This document shows positions 45,064 through 53,841 of a stretch of 64,000 bases of DNA, piece after piece (within the stretch, counting starts at the first letter, position 1; every line of letters begins with the position of its first letter). The notes under the pieces were generated by a model, which made no database searches, had not been told where the DNA came from, and saw only the letters and a list, made by a program, of their open reading frames with translations. The position numbers and the translations under genes are program-made. Source of the stretch: Syntrophales bacterium (lineage in GTDB: Bacteria; Desulfobacterota; Syntrophia; Syntrophales; UBA5619); NCBI GenBank assembly GCA_023229765.1, contig JALNYO010000013.1, positions 1-64,000 of the forward strand, written 5' to 3'.

Positions 45064-45575
45064 TTTTCACCCCTGTCATTCACGTATGGATACCAATCGC
45101 TGCCGCGCAAACCGTTTACCTTGTAAACAATCGCCTCATTTTTTTCGGTATTGTAAACAATCTTTCGGCCCATACTTCCCCCCGTATCTTCCGAAATAAT
45201 CTCAATGCGAAGTTCAAGCATGATCTTTTTTGCAATACTTACATTTCTGCGGGCAATACGAATACACTCCCGCTCTTCTGTCTCGGCGCCCCCAAATATC
45301 TGGGCCTTGATATCTTTTCTCTTTGTTCCTTCCTGCACCAGCATTCTGGCCAGATGCCTTATTGCAACATTCCCATATCGCGATGTTGCGGCATCGCCAA
45401 CACCGCAGTCCGGATAGAGATAATTTGCCATACCGCCACGTTTTTTATTTTGATCCCACAGGGAAACGGCAACATTCGAACCAAGCACCGTTGATATCAA
45501 AGAGGGCTCTGCGTTCAGAAAAATATATCCCGGAAGCAGCAAATACTCAAACAAAACAACATCTTTATTAAACAT
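45060..45575 (-). CDS. CheD-like protein lacking catalytic Cys and His
   Basis: The roughly 171-residue protein is clearly in the CheD family (GYIFLNAEPSLISTV, AQIFGGAETEERE, NVSIAKKIMLELRIEI). The active-site Cys of LGSC is Asn here (LGSNVAVSLWD), and the catalytic His of GGxxH is Asn (GGMANYLYP). It cannot be a thiol deamidase. It may bind CheX or CheY-P as a regulatory subunit, as CheD does with CheC in Bacillus. I chose ATG 45575 (preceded by GGTAAGGGG); a TTG at 45605 overlapping the previous stop would add ten residues. A canonical CheD is encoded at 47368-47850. Confidence 0.85.
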   Translation of the reverse strand: MFNKDVVLFEYLLLPGYIFLNAEPSLISTVLGSNVAVSLWDQNKKRGGMANYLYPDCGVGDAATSRYGNVAIRHLARMLVQEGTKRKDIKAQIFGGAETEERECIRIARRNVSIAKKIMLELRIEIISEDTGGSMGRKIVYNTEKNEAIVYKVNGLRGSDWYPYVNDRGEN

Positions 45576-45601
45576 CCCCTTACCGCCGTAACAAGCTTTA
45601 T

Positions 45602-46054
45602 TCAACTGAACATTAAAACGACTCCCAGCATACCGCTGCCGGATTCAAAGTGGAAGACAATTTTATCGTCCCCGTTATCATCTGTTACTGTTTCTCCGGC
45701 AACTGCATCAAAAAGGGGCAGGGAAAGATCAAAAACTCGGGAGGAGTCAAATTTTCCGAGAAAATTGCCGCATATCATATTCACTGACTCTTTAATACAG
45801 TCCTCCCGCAACTTTTCCGTTAGTTCGCCAGCCGCAATGTTCAGCATGTTCTGAGCCATAACCTCGGCGATCCCCTCTGAAAAATAGACAATAAGTTTAC
45901 CGCTCTTATATCCGGAAAAACTTATTGAAGCAGCCCAACGATATTTAAGATGTTTAATATCTGAACGCTCAAGAAACACAAAAAACATCTTCTCAAAAAC
46001 ATCAAAAATCGAGTTCTGAAGAGTCTTCCTTATCATTTTCATATTCTCCATCAT
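45602..46054 (-). CDS. CheX/CheC-like phosphatase-family protein
   Basis: The 150-residue protein has one CheX-type E-x2-N pair in IKESVNMICGNFLGKF; the flanking helix and the strand order (SISFSGYKSGKLIVYFS) agree with CheX. It may be a second CheY-P phosphatase or a scaffold for the adjacent response regulator, whose gene it overlaps by 53 bases. Met 5 and Met 7 are alternative starts; GGAG lies close to Met 5 but no start is decisive. It lies directly before the degenerate CheD, which recalls the CheC-CheD pair. Confidence 0.72.
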   Translation of the reverse strand: MMENMKMIRKTLQNSIFDVFEKMFFVFLERSDIKHLKYRWAASISFSGYKSGKLIVYFSEGIAEVMAQNMLNIAAGELTEKLREDCIKESVNMICGNFLGKFDSSRVFDLSLPLFDAVAGETVTDDNGDDKIVFHFESGSGMLGVVLMFS

Positions 46055-46433
46055 TGCCTACCCCAATAATTTCGTGCAACTTTCGTTTCAGCTCCTCCGG
46101 CACAAACGGTTTCTTGATGAATCCTCCGGCGCCCAGGGCAAAGGCCTCATGTATTCTTTCTTCGCTACCCTCGGTCGATATCATGATCACCGGAATTTGC
46201 CTGTAAAGGTCATCCTTCTTCAGTCGTGAAAGCATCTCCAGGCCACTCATCTCCGGCATGTTGATATCGGAAATTATTACATCCACCCACTCTTTGGCCA
46301 ATATTGACAATGCCTCTTTGCCATTTCCTGCCTCAAGGCAATTATCCATCCGGAAACCGGAAATCGAAATAATCTTCTTGATAACCGACCGCATGGCATT
46401 CGAGTCATCGACAATCAGTACATTGAACGACAT
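46002..46433 (-). CDS. Response regulator, CheY-like with acidic tail
   Basis: The 143-residue receiver has LIVDDSNAMRS, phospho-Asp in VIISDINMPEMSG, PVIMISTEGSE and the conserved Lys in GFIKKPFVPEE. A C-terminal tail of about 20 mostly acidic residues (GNDGEYENDKEDSSELDF) is unusual, and its last 53 bases are also the start of the next gene. It is a second CheY in the operon; the CheX-like protein next to it may be its phosphatase. Output target unknown. Confidence 0.92.
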   Translation of the reverse strand: MSFNVLIVDDSNAMRSVIKKIISISGFRMDNCLEAGNGKEALSILAKEWVDVIISDINMPEMSGLEMLSRLKKDDLYRQIPVIMISTEGSEERIHEAFALGAGGFIKKPFVPEELKRKLHEIIGVGNDGEYENDKEDSSELDF

Positions 46434-46522
46434 ATCCGTCTCCCCACAAAAAGCATTGCCAACTTAGCCCCCTTGCCCCTCCACATTAGCCCTCTACCAG
46501 CGCTGTGAAAAAAATAGTGTCT

Positions 46523-47380
46523 CTATACAATGCCCAGGACCTCTTCGGCATGTTTCAATTCTTCGACAAGCTGAATCATCCCCAACTCAAGGTCTCTTTC
46601 ATGAAAGTCAAATTTTTCCATAATTTCATTTACCCCTCTGTGTGCAAGACCGTCAAACCCCCCCGTGTATCCGGAAATCAGGCACACCTGATCGGCAAGA
46701 TAAACAAGCCAGGCCATCATATTTTCGTCGCCTTCCAGTAAATCCGGGCGGTGATGAAAAGAGATTGCATCGACGACGTCCCTTGGGAAGTTCCATTTTT
46801 CGGCGATTTTTCCCCCCAATTCGGCATGATCTATGCCGATAATCTCCTTCTCCGCCTCAAGAAAGGAATAACCCCCACCGGAAACAAGCTTTGAAATTTC
46901 AGCAAATGAGTCGTAAACCAGCTCCCCCATAACCATCTTCCCAACGTCGTGCAGAAGGGCGGACAAATAAAGCTTGCCATCCTCTTTCTTGAATATTTTT
47001 CGCGAGAGTATCTGAGACATCAAAGCAACGGCAACCGAGTGTTCCCAAATCTCGCGCGCCTTTTCCACATATCCCCGGCCTTCCTTTTTGAAAAAACGCG
47101 AAACGCCGGCAGTCTGAACAATTCGCAGCAGATTTTCCCTGCCTAAAAAAACAACGGCGTCCCGCAGCGAGCCAATCCTCTGCCGCGCTCCGAAGTATGG
47201 AGAATTGCTCATTTTTACAATGTTGGCAGCTATTGCCTGATCATATTTGATCAAATCTACAATATCTGAGGCGGAATAATCATCGGTACGGAGTAGCTCG
47301 CCAACCTTGAAAACCGTAAGCGGGAAGGAAGGCAGCTTATCAACAGATTTAAGAATCTCGTCTATCCTCATAGTTCGCAT
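46523..47380 (-). CDS. HDOD-domain protein
   Basis: The 285-residue protein has an HDOD domain (LPSFPLTVFKVGELLRTDD, then IVKMSNSPYFGARQRIGSLR and AVALMSQILSRKIF). HDOD proteins look like HD phosphohydrolases: here ALLHDVGKMVMGEL keeps the His-Asp, then IDHAELGGKIAEKW and ISFHHRPD. They are usually adaptors in signalling. It starts in an overlap with cheD (13 bases) after GGAGGGGAGG. It may link chemotaxis to a c-di-GMP or cAMP signal (inference). Confidence 0.9.
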   Translation of the reverse strand: MRTMRIDEILKSVDKLPSFPLTVFKVGELLRTDDYSASDIVDLIKYDQAIAANIVKMSNSPYFGARQRIGSLRDAVVFLGRENLLRIVQTAGVSRFFKKEGRGYVEKAREIWEHSVAVALMSQILSRKIFKKEDGKLYLSALLHDVGKMVMGELVYDSFAEISKLVSGGGYSFLEAEKEIIGIDHAELGGKIAEKWNFPRDVVDAISFHHRPDLLEGDENMMAWLVYLADQVCLISGYTGGFDGLAHRGVNEIMEKFDFHERDLELGMIQLVEELKHAEEVLGIV

Positions 47381-47850
47381 AACCTCCCCTCCTTTCCTTT
47401 AACCTGCGCCAAACCGGTTGCAATGTCTAAACGCACGGTACGATTATAGTTTTTACCAGTATCCTCCTTGTCTATCAGAACGTTGTTTTTCCAGAGCATT
47501 TTCCTGAGCGCCATAATGTTTTTCTCGCCGATGCGAAAATAGTTGGAATCGTCAAGGATTCTGGCGCCGCCGGCGATTTTTACTATAATCCGCCTCTTTT
47601 CAGCGCCCAGTTTATAACAGGATTTAAATAAAAGAGGGATGCCGGTGTCGGCAAACATTGCGGGATTTTCCTGCGCCTTGGTTACATCAAGGCTGGAATC
47701 CGGCAACATATAATGTAAAAGTCCACCGACCTTCACCGTCGGGTCATATAAGATAACCGCAATGCACGAACCAAGGGCATAAGTCACTAAAACATCGTTT
47801 AAGTTATTGCTGACCTTTATATCAGCAATCCCGACCACTATTTCGCTCAT
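47368..47850 (-). CDS. cheD: Chemoreceptor deamidase CheD (canonical)
   Basis: The 160-residue protein keeps the active-site Thr and Cys (TYALGSCIAV) and His (GGLLHYMLP) of CheD. Other features are IVKIAGGARILDD and RIGEKNIMALRKMLWK. It deamidates glutamine residues on chemoreceptors and can be regulated by CheC/CheX. It lies 11 bases after cheR. The near-duplicate at 45060-45575 has lost these residues. Confidence 0.95.
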   Translation of the reverse strand: MSEIVVGIADIKVSNNLNDVLVTYALGSCIAVILYDPTVKVGGLLHYMLPDSSLDVTKAQENPAMFADTGIPLLFKSCYKLGAEKRRIIVKIAGGARILDDSNYFRIGEKNIMALRKMLWKNNVLIDKEDTGKNYNRTVRLDIATGLAQVKGKEGRLCEL

Positions 47851-47861
47851 TAAGTTTTTCT

Positions 47862-48731
47862 CTATTTTTTGTAAACGCTTGGTTCAACGTATTTAAAAGA
47901 ATGGCTAAGACCTGTCAAGCTCTCCGAATGTCCGATAAAGAAATAGCCGCCCTTCTTCAAACTGTTGAAAAAGTTGCCCACAAGCCTCTGCTGTGTCTGT
48001 TTGTCAAAGTAGATCATTACGTTACGACAGAATATGAAATCAAAATGCACTTCCGAAGGCGGAGACTGCATCAGATTGAATAACTTGAAATTCACCATCG
48101 TTCTGATCTCTTTTTTGACGCGCAGATAGCCAGCCCGTTCACCTGCCCCCCTCTGAAAATATTTATTCAACAAAGGAGCGGGAATATTTTTAACCTTATC
48201 AGCGGGATAAATTCCTGCAGCCGCCTTCTTTATAACCGTTGTGGATATATCAGTGGCCAATATTCTAACCTTTACGGACGGCACACGAAGTGACTCGCGA
48301 ACGGTCATCGAAACCGAATAAGGCTCTTCGCCTGTAGAACATCCGGCACACCAAATAAGTAATTTCGGATCACCTTTTTCTTGTGCCGCACTCTCCGAAA
48401 AAACAGACAATAGCTCGGAAAGTTTGATAAAATGGCTTTCTTCCCGGAAAAAATAGGTAAGGTTGGTGGAAATTGAATCAATCATCAGGACTAATTCTTC
48501 AGCCCCTTGCTCACCCGTTATATGCTTGTAATAATCCGCAAAAGAGGCGAAGCCTCCTTCACGCAGTCTCTTCCCCAAACGGGCGCTTACAAGCTCTTTT
48601 TTTCCGCTATGCAGGTTTATTCCACATTTATTGTAAACGAGTGTGCTGATCTTCTCAAAATCGCTGTCTTTAAGTTCGTATTCCGCCATCTCCGATATTT
48701 TTCTCTTTTTACAAACTAAGGACTGAATCAT
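47862..48731 (-). CDS. cheR: Chemoreceptor methyltransferase CheR
   Basis: The 289-residue protein has the CheR N-terminal helical domain (TLVYNKCGINLHSGKKELV, SARLGKRL) and the SAM-dependent methyltransferase core: NLTYFFREESHF, IWCAGCSTGEEPYSVSM (SAM loop), ILATDIS and FDFIFCRNVMIYFD. It methylates glutamates on receptors. Start ATG 48731 lies 16 bases after cheW but has no clear ribosome site; an internal ATG at 48689 is possible. No receptor (MCP) gene is present in the window. Confidence 0.95.
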   Translation of the reverse strand: MIQSLVCKKRKISEMAEYELKDSDFEKISTLVYNKCGINLHSGKKELVSARLGKRLREGGFASFADYYKHITGEQGAEELVLMIDSISTNLTYFFREESHFIKLSELLSVFSESAAQEKGDPKLLIWCAGCSTGEEPYSVSMTVRESLRVPSVKVRILATDISTTVIKKAAAGIYPADKVKNIPAPLLNKYFQRGAGERAGYLRVKKEIRTMVNFKLFNLMQSPPSEVHFDFIFCRNVMIYFDKQTQQRLVGNFFNSLKKGGYFFIGHSESLTGLSHSFKYVEPSVYKK

Positions 48732-48747
48732 TTAGCAGACGCTAAAA

Positions 48748-49257
48748 TTATGCCGCCGTCTCCATCATTGCCAGCTCCTCGCTGCTTAGCGCCCGGTCGA
48801 TGTCGAGCAGTATCTTTACGCTATTGCCAATCTTGGCCATTCCCAGGATGTATTCCGTATTGAGTTTCGCCCCGAAGACAGGTGTGTCCTCAATGTCAGC
48901 GCCCTTTACGTTTAAAACCTCGGATACGGAATCAACGATAATCCCGATCAGGATACGCCCCCCTTCGCCGGATATCTCGACGACAATGATGCAGGTGCGC
49001 TCCGTGTATTCTGCCTCAGCCATCGCAAATTTAAGACGTAGATCGATCACAGGAATCACCTTTCCCCGCAGGTTGATCACCCCCTTTACGTAGGGAGGCA
49101 TCCGGGGAATCGTCGTGATCGCCATTAGCCCTATAATCTCCTTCACCTTCAGTATCCCTATTCCGTACTCCTCCCCGGACAGAGAAAAGGTCAGGTACTT
49201 GCCCTCCCGATTAGCGCTCTGCGCCCCCTGCTGCATTGTTTCAACTTTATTTTCCAT
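48748..49257 (-). CDS. cheW: Chemotaxis coupling protein CheW
   Basis: The 169-residue CheW/SH3-like protein has YLTFSLSGEEYGIGILKVKE, TTIPRMPPYVKGVINLRGKV, PVIDLRLKF and a long hydrophobic core typical of coupling proteins. It joins CheA to receptors. It is the first gene of the operon; start ATG 49257 follows GAGGAGG, 15 bases inside a longer open reading. The promoter region is 49258-49503. Confidence 0.95.
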   Translation of the reverse strand: MENKVETMQQGAQSANREGKYLTFSLSGEEYGIGILKVKEIIGLMAITTIPRMPPYVKGVINLRGKVIPVIDLRLKFAMAEAEYTERTCIIVVEISGEGGRILIGIIVDSVSEVLNVKGADIEDTPVFGAKLNTEYILGMAKIGNSVKILLDIDRALSSEELAMMETAA

Positions 49258-49326
49258 GGAAAACCTCCTCAAGGGAACCGTAAGTTTAAGTAAAAACAGT
49301 TGATAGCATCTAAAAAGTTGTCTGCG

Positions 49327-49354
49327 ATCATATAGAAAAAAAAGTTTTTGTCAA
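49327..49354 (-). promoter_or_regulatory. Sigma-70-type promoter for the che operon
   Basis: On the minus strand, TTGACA (49349-49354), a 16-base spacer and TATGAT (49327-49332) lie about 70 bases before cheW. It is a good match by eye; no sigma-28 site was found. Confidence 0.55.
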
Positions 49355-49503
49355 TGATCATTAAATCTGGTTTCGAGAAGCAATTATCTTGAAATATTCT
49401 GACAGCGAGAGTAGTATCGTGCAGCTTAAGAAAAAGTAACTGATGGGGGCCTGAAACCCGTTGCATCAGCCTTATCTGTAAAATCCTCCACGGAGCTGAC
49501 ATC

Positions 49504-50550
49504 ATGCTGACAACGGAGAAGGTCTCACCCTCTATTTTAGAATGCGATAGAAAGGAAATTGCAAAAAACAATTTAATGGATGAATTAGATTTTGGAGAAC
49601 TGATCGGTCGCAGTGAACCTATGTTGAAGGTCTTTGAAACAACTGCAAAGGTCGCAAACTCAGAAAGTACTGTCATCTTATATGGAGAAAGCGGAACCGG
49701 CAAAGAGCTCGTTGCACGGGCAATCCATTGCAACAGTAGTAGAAAAAACAGTAAAATTGTTGCCGTAAATTGCGGCGCCATTCCGGAAGAACTGCTTGAA
49801 AGCGAACTGTTCGGCCATGAAAGGGGGGCATTTACCGGCGCCATCCGCAGCCGCGCAGGACGATTTGAGCTTGCACAAGGGGGGACTATTTTTCTCGATG
49901 AAATAGGCGATATGAGCCCAGCGCTGCAGGTAAAACTGCTGCGCGTCATTCAGGAAAAGGCGTTCGAAAAGGTGGGAGGCGTCAAAACAATAAAAGCAGA
50001 TGTCCGCATTATCTCAGCAACAAATAAGGATCTGGAAAAGGCAGTGGCCGATAAAAAATTTCGGGATGATCTCTTTTATCGCGTGAATGTAATCCCAATC
50101 TATATGCCGCCGTTACGGTCAAGAAAGATCGATATCCCCATCCTTGCCTTGTATTTTCTTGATAAATTTAACAACCTTAACAATAAGAACGTGACTGGAA
50201 TAAAAGAAGCAGTAATGCGTATTTTTCAGAATTATCCTTGGCCGGGAAATGTCCGAGAGCTGCAGAATCTGATCGAGCGAATCGTTGTCATTAAGGAAAA
50301 CGGAGAAGTAACCGTCGATGACCTCCCTGCCAAAATGATTGCTGCTGCGGAGAGGATATGCCCCGCGGAATCTGATTGCGGTTTCCCTAAGGAAGGCATT
50401 GATTTAAACAAGGCCGTTGAAGATTTTGAAAAGGATTTACTCTGTAGGGCGCTAAAAAAAACCGCCGGTGTCAAGAGCAGAGCGGCAACCCTTTTGGGAA
50501 TAAACAGAACAACCCTGGTGGAAAAATTAAAAAGATTCAAAATAACATGA
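49504..50550 (+). CDS. Sigma-54-dependent activator without a receiver domain
   Basis: The 348-residue protein is little more than an AAA+ sigma-54 domain plus a Fis-type HTH. Walker A GESGTGKEL, sigma contact loop GAFTGAIRS, Walker B IFLDEIGDM, R-finger region FYRVNVIP, and HTH around SRAATLLGINRTTLVEKLKR. The N-terminal 30 residues have no sensor domain. Such receiver-less activators (for example PspF-type) are controlled by a partner protein. It is divergent from the che operon and precedes an HDOD gene by 15 bases, so it may control motility genes. Start follows GGAG. Confidence 0.92.
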   Translation: MLTTEKVSPSILECDRKEIAKNNLMDELDFGELIGRSEPMLKVFETTAKVANSESTVILYGESGTGKELVARAIHCNSSRKNSKIVAVNCGAIPEELLESELFGHERGAFTGAIRSRAGRFELAQGGTIFLDEIGDMSPALQVKLLRVIQEKAFEKVGGVKTIKADVRIISATNKDLEKAVADKKFRDDLFYRVNVIPIYMPPLRSRKIDIPILALYFLDKFNNLNNKNVTGIKEAVMRIFQNYPWPGNVRELQNLIERIVVIKENGEVTVDDLPAKMIAAAERICPAESDCGFPKEGIDLNKAVEDFEKDLLCRALKKTAGVKSRAATLLGINRTTLVEKLKRFKIT

Positions 50551-50565
50551 GCATAGAAATGAAGC

Positions 50566-51393
50566 ATGGATCTACTCACACTGATTGAAAAAATGCCCGC
50601 TTTTCCGCAAAGTGTTCAGCGGCTCATGGATTTAACATCCGACATAAATTGCCCACCCCGGGAGGTGGTGGATGTAATACAGCGCGATCCGGTCTTGATG
50701 ATGAACCTTCTCAAATTAGTAAACTCTTCCTATTTTGGATTGTCGCAGTCGGTAACCTCCGTCAACCACGCTGTCGTTTATATAGGCATCAATACAGTAA
50801 AAAATATTGCCTTGCTTACGGCAGCGCTGGGCGTACTTCCCCGGAAAAATAAAGCCGGTTTCAATATAGATGATTTTTTGCTGCATTCATTATCCACCGC
50901 CGCCATATCAAAAACATTGGCGAAAAAAGTTGCTGTTCCCGAACGGGAATTGTCTGACTTTTTCCTTTGCGGCCTGCTTCATGATTTCGGTAAAATAGTT
51001 TTTACAAACTTTTTACCGGGGGAGTATCAGAAAACGCTGCTTGTCGCCAAAGAACAAGGTCTGCCCCTCTACGAAGCGGAGATGCAGGTTCTGGAAACCG
51101 ACCATGCGCAGGTAGGGTCTTTACTCGCAGAAAAATGGCGCCTCCCCTCCCCTGTCGTTGAATGCATTAAAAATCATCATTGTCGGGACTCTCGCCAGCA
51201 GTTAATGACTGATGCGGTCTTTGCGGCAAACCAGATAAGCAAGAAAACCGGAACAGGATACAGCGGCGATAACATTGTTCAGGAGCTCCCCGATAAAATT
51301 TATGACCTTTTAGGAGCTGAAGACATCGAGAACGTCATATTGTCTTTAGGAGATGTAACTGCAACTTTAGACAAATCTTTTTTGCGGCAGTAG
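50566..51393 (+). CDS. HDOD-domain protein
   Basis: The 275-residue HDOD protein starts MDLLTLIEKMPAFPQSVQRL and shows NLLKLVNSSYFGLSQSVTSV, FFLCGLLHDFGKIVF, DHAQVGSLLAEKWRLP and IKNHHCRD. It is a homologue of the HDOD protein at 46523-47380 but clearly distinct. It lies 15 bases after the sigma-54 activator and is probably co-transcribed with it. It may act as its regulatory partner, by analogy with signalling HDOD proteins. Confidence 0.88.
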   Translation: MDLLTLIEKMPAFPQSVQRLMDLTSDINCPPREVVDVIQRDPVLMMNLLKLVNSSYFGLSQSVTSVNHAVVYIGINTVKNIALLTAALGVLPRKNKAGFNIDDFLLHSLSTAAISKTLAKKVAVPERELSDFFLCGLLHDFGKIVFTNFLPGEYQKTLLVAKEQGLPLYEAEMQVLETDHAQVGSLLAEKWRLPSPVVECIKNHHCRDSRQQLMTDAVFAANQISKKTGTGYSGDNIVQELPDKIYDLLGAEDIENVILSLGDVTATLDKSFLRQ

Positions 51394-51431
51394 TTAGGGA
51401 GAATTACCGTTATTTTCCAACCGCACGGGCG

Positions 51432-51461
51432 GATCGGCAGCAGGCAATCAGCCTGCTGATC
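51432..51461. repeat. Inverted repeat after the HDOD gene
   Basis: CAGCAGGC (51438-51445) pairs with GCCTGCTG (51451-51458) around AATCA. No T-run follows. It lies between the HDOD stop and the next gene and may stabilise the transcript end. Confidence 0.45.
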
Positions 51462-51501
51462 GGGAAATCAGCTTTTCTGCAAGAAGAGGGGGACAGGGAA
51501 T

Positions 51502-52389
51502 TTGAAAATACAATTCTGGGGAGTGCGCGGTTCGATACCTTCGCCAGGGGCAAAAACCGTCAGATACGGCGGCAACACCACCTGCATCGAGGTAAAAACC
51601 GACAGCGGGCAGACAATCATCCTTGACGCGGGCACGGGAATATATCCACTGTCGCAGCAGCTTCTAAGCGTAATGCCTCTCACCTGCCATATATTTATCA
51701 CACACACACACTGGGATCATATCCAGGGTCTTCCCTTTTTCCTTCCGCTTTTTATATCCGGCAACGATATCCGGATTTACGGAGCATTTGATCCCCTGCT
51801 GCAAAAAGATATCGGGGATGTGCTGCGCGATCAAATGGCGTACTCCTACTTCCCCGTCAGAGAAACGGAACTTGCCGCTGATATACAATACACTTCACTT
51901 CGCGAACGGCAAACAACAGAAATTGGGTCAACTCTGGTTACAGGCATAATAACGAACCACACCGCCCTTAATTTCGGATATCTTATCGAGAGCAATGGGA
52001 AAAAGGTTTTTTTCACCGGCGACAATGAAGAATTGTTCAATATTTACAGTCCTGAAGACGACTCATATGAAGAGTACAACCAAATTATCCAGCATAAAAA
52101 CGATTTTCTTCATGATTTCATAAGGGGCGCCAATGTTATTATTGCCGATTCCGCATACACCAGTGAAGAATATCTGGCAAAAAAAGGATGGGGGCACGGC
52201 ACTTATGAGTACTGTATCGAGATGGCAAAAAAAGCAGAAGTCCCATCCCTGTACTTTACTCACCATGAACCTCTGCGCAGCGATGATGAGCTTGACCGGA
52301 TTAAAAAACAGTTGGAGGCGCGGTTTTCATCATCCCCCGGAACGCCTCTCCTTTATATGGCGTACGAAGGTCTCGAAATAAATCTTTAA
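51502..52389 (+). CDS. Metallo-beta-lactamase-fold hydrolase
   Basis: The 295-residue protein begins MKIQFWGVRGSIPSPG, typical of the MBL-fold group that includes class III phosphodiesterases, and has THTHWDHIQGLPFF (H-x-H-x-D-H), FTGDNEE, IADSAYTSEEY and THHEP. Start is TTG 51502 after a GGGGGACAGGGA stretch. It may hydrolyse a phosphodiester or cyclic nucleotide; the cyclase at 24596 gives a possible substrate but is far away. It ends 25 bases before glcD. Confidence 0.82.
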   Translation: MKIQFWGVRGSIPSPGAKTVRYGGNTTCIEVKTDSGQTIILDAGTGIYPLSQQLLSVMPLTCHIFITHTHWDHIQGLPFFLPLFISGNDIRIYGAFDPLLQKDIGDVLRDQMAYSYFPVRETELAADIQYTSLRERQTTEIGSTLVTGIITNHTALNFGYLIESNGKKVFFTGDNEELFNIYSPEDDSYEEYNQIIQHKNDFLHDFIRGANVIIADSAYTSEEYLAKKGWGHGTYEYCIEMAKKAEVPSLYFTHHEPLRSDDELDRIKKQLEARFSSSPGTPLLYMAYEGLEINL

Positions 52390-52413
52390 GCATAAGAACC
52401 TGTGAGGCGTCTC

Positions 52414-53841
52414 ATGTTGACAAAAGCGGTTATCGATCATCTCAGGAACCGCGTCGGTGCGAAAAACGTTTACCATGAAAAAGAAGATCTTCTCGTTTAC
52501 GGGTATGACGCAACCCCAGAGGTCAGCGCCCTTCCTGACGTGGCAGTGTTTCCGGAAAATATCGAGGGTCTGAAGGCGGCGCTTGCCATCGGCCGCGAAG
52601 AAGGCCTCTCTGTCACGCCCCGCGGCGCGGCAACGGGGCTCTCCGGCGGGAGCACCCCGATCAAAGGCGGCATGGTTCTCGGCCTCACCCGGATGAATAA
52701 AATCATTGAGATCGACGAGGAGAATCTGACCGCCACCGCCGAAGCGGGCGTCATTACGATTGATCTGTTCAATGCCGCATCTGCGCGGGGGCTTTTCTAC
52801 CCGCCCGACCCCGGTTCGCAGAACGTCTCCACGCTCGGCGGCAACGTCGCGGAAAACGCAGGGGGGCTCCGCGGCCTCAAATACGGCGTAACCAGAAACT
52901 ACGTGATGGCCCTGACCGGCCTCCTTGCCGACGGGACGGAGTTCAAAACCGGGGGAAAATGCGTCAAGGATGTAGCCGGCTATTCGCTGCGCGACCTCCT
53001 CGTCGGCAGCGAAGGAACCCTCGGGATCATCACCGAAATCACGGTCCGTCTGATCAGCCCGCCCCAGGAGAAGCGCACCCTGCTTGCCTATTTCCGGGAC
53101 ATCCGCACCGCCGGCGAGGCGGTATCCCGAATCATTGCCGCCCGGATAATCCCCGCGACCCTCGAGATTATGGACAAAATGACGATCAACTGCGTCGAGG
53201 ACTACTCCGCCATAGGACTTCCCCGCCAGATGGAGGCTCTCCTCCTGATCGAGGTTGACGGTCACCCCGCGGTAGTCGCCGAGGAGGCGACCGGGGTCCG
53301 GAGAATCCTGGAAGAGGTCAGGGCTGATGAAATCCATCAGGCAAAAACCCCCGCCGAGGCGGCCCGCCTTGCCGCCGCCCGGAGAACCGCCCTTTCGGCA
53401 GTGGCCCGCGTCTCGCCCACCACGATCCTGGAAGACGCCACCGTTCCCCGGAGCCGTCTGTCCGAAACCTTCGCGGAGATCGAAAGGCTCAAGGAGAAAT
53501 ATCAGGTCCGGGTGGCCACCTTCGGCCATGCGGGGGACGGCAACCTCCACCCTACGGCCCTTGCCGATGAACGCAACCGCACGGAGATTGAACATGTTCA
53601 TGCCTTCTTCGCCGAACTTTACGAAAAGGTCCTGGCGATGGGGGGAACGGTCTCCGGCGAACACGGAATCGGGATCGCCAAGAAAGGCTATCTGCTCCGT
53701 CAGTTTGGCGAGGGCGGCATGGCCGTCATGCGCCGGATCAAGGACTCCTTCGACCCGGGAGGTCTGCTCAATCCGGGGAAGATCTTCATAGATGATGTAT
53801 CTTCTAACAAGGTCCGGACTAAGGGAGAAGTCCATGACTGA
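52414..53841 (+). CDS. glcD: FAD-linked 2-hydroxyacid dehydrogenase, GlcD-type
   Basis: The 475-residue flavoprotein has the FAD-binding PCMH domain (TPRGAATGLSGGSTPI, SQNVSTLGGNVAENAGG, LLVGSEGTLGIITE) and the FAD-linked oxidase C-terminal domain with FGHAGDGNLHP and SGEHGIGIAKKG. These are the marks of glycolate/D-lactate dehydrogenase GlcD/Dld-II. It overlaps the Fe-S partner by 8 bases. Start ATG 52414 is preferred over GTG 52402 because GAGG lies 7 bases upstream. It would oxidise glycolate, D-lactate or a similar acid; the exact acid is not known. Confidence 0.93.
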   Translation: MLTKAVIDHLRNRVGAKNVYHEKEDLLVYGYDATPEVSALPDVAVFPENIEGLKAALAIGREEGLSVTPRGAATGLSGGSTPIKGGMVLGLTRMNKIIEIDEENLTATAEAGVITIDLFNAASARGLFYPPDPGSQNVSTLGGNVAENAGGLRGLKYGVTRNYVMALTGLLADGTEFKTGGKCVKDVAGYSLRDLLVGSEGTLGIITEITVRLISPPQEKRTLLAYFRDIRTAGEAVSRIIAARIIPATLEIMDKMTINCVEDYSAIGLPRQMEALLLIEVDGHPAVVAEEATGVRRILEEVRADEIHQAKTPAEAARLAAARRTALSAVARVSPTTILEDATVPRSRLSETFAEIERLKEKYQVRVATFGHAGDGNLHPTALADERNRTEIEHVHAFFAELYEKVLAMGGTVSGEHGIGIAKKGYLLRQFGEGGMAVMRRIKDSFDPGGLLNPGKIFIDDVSSNKVRTKGEVHD

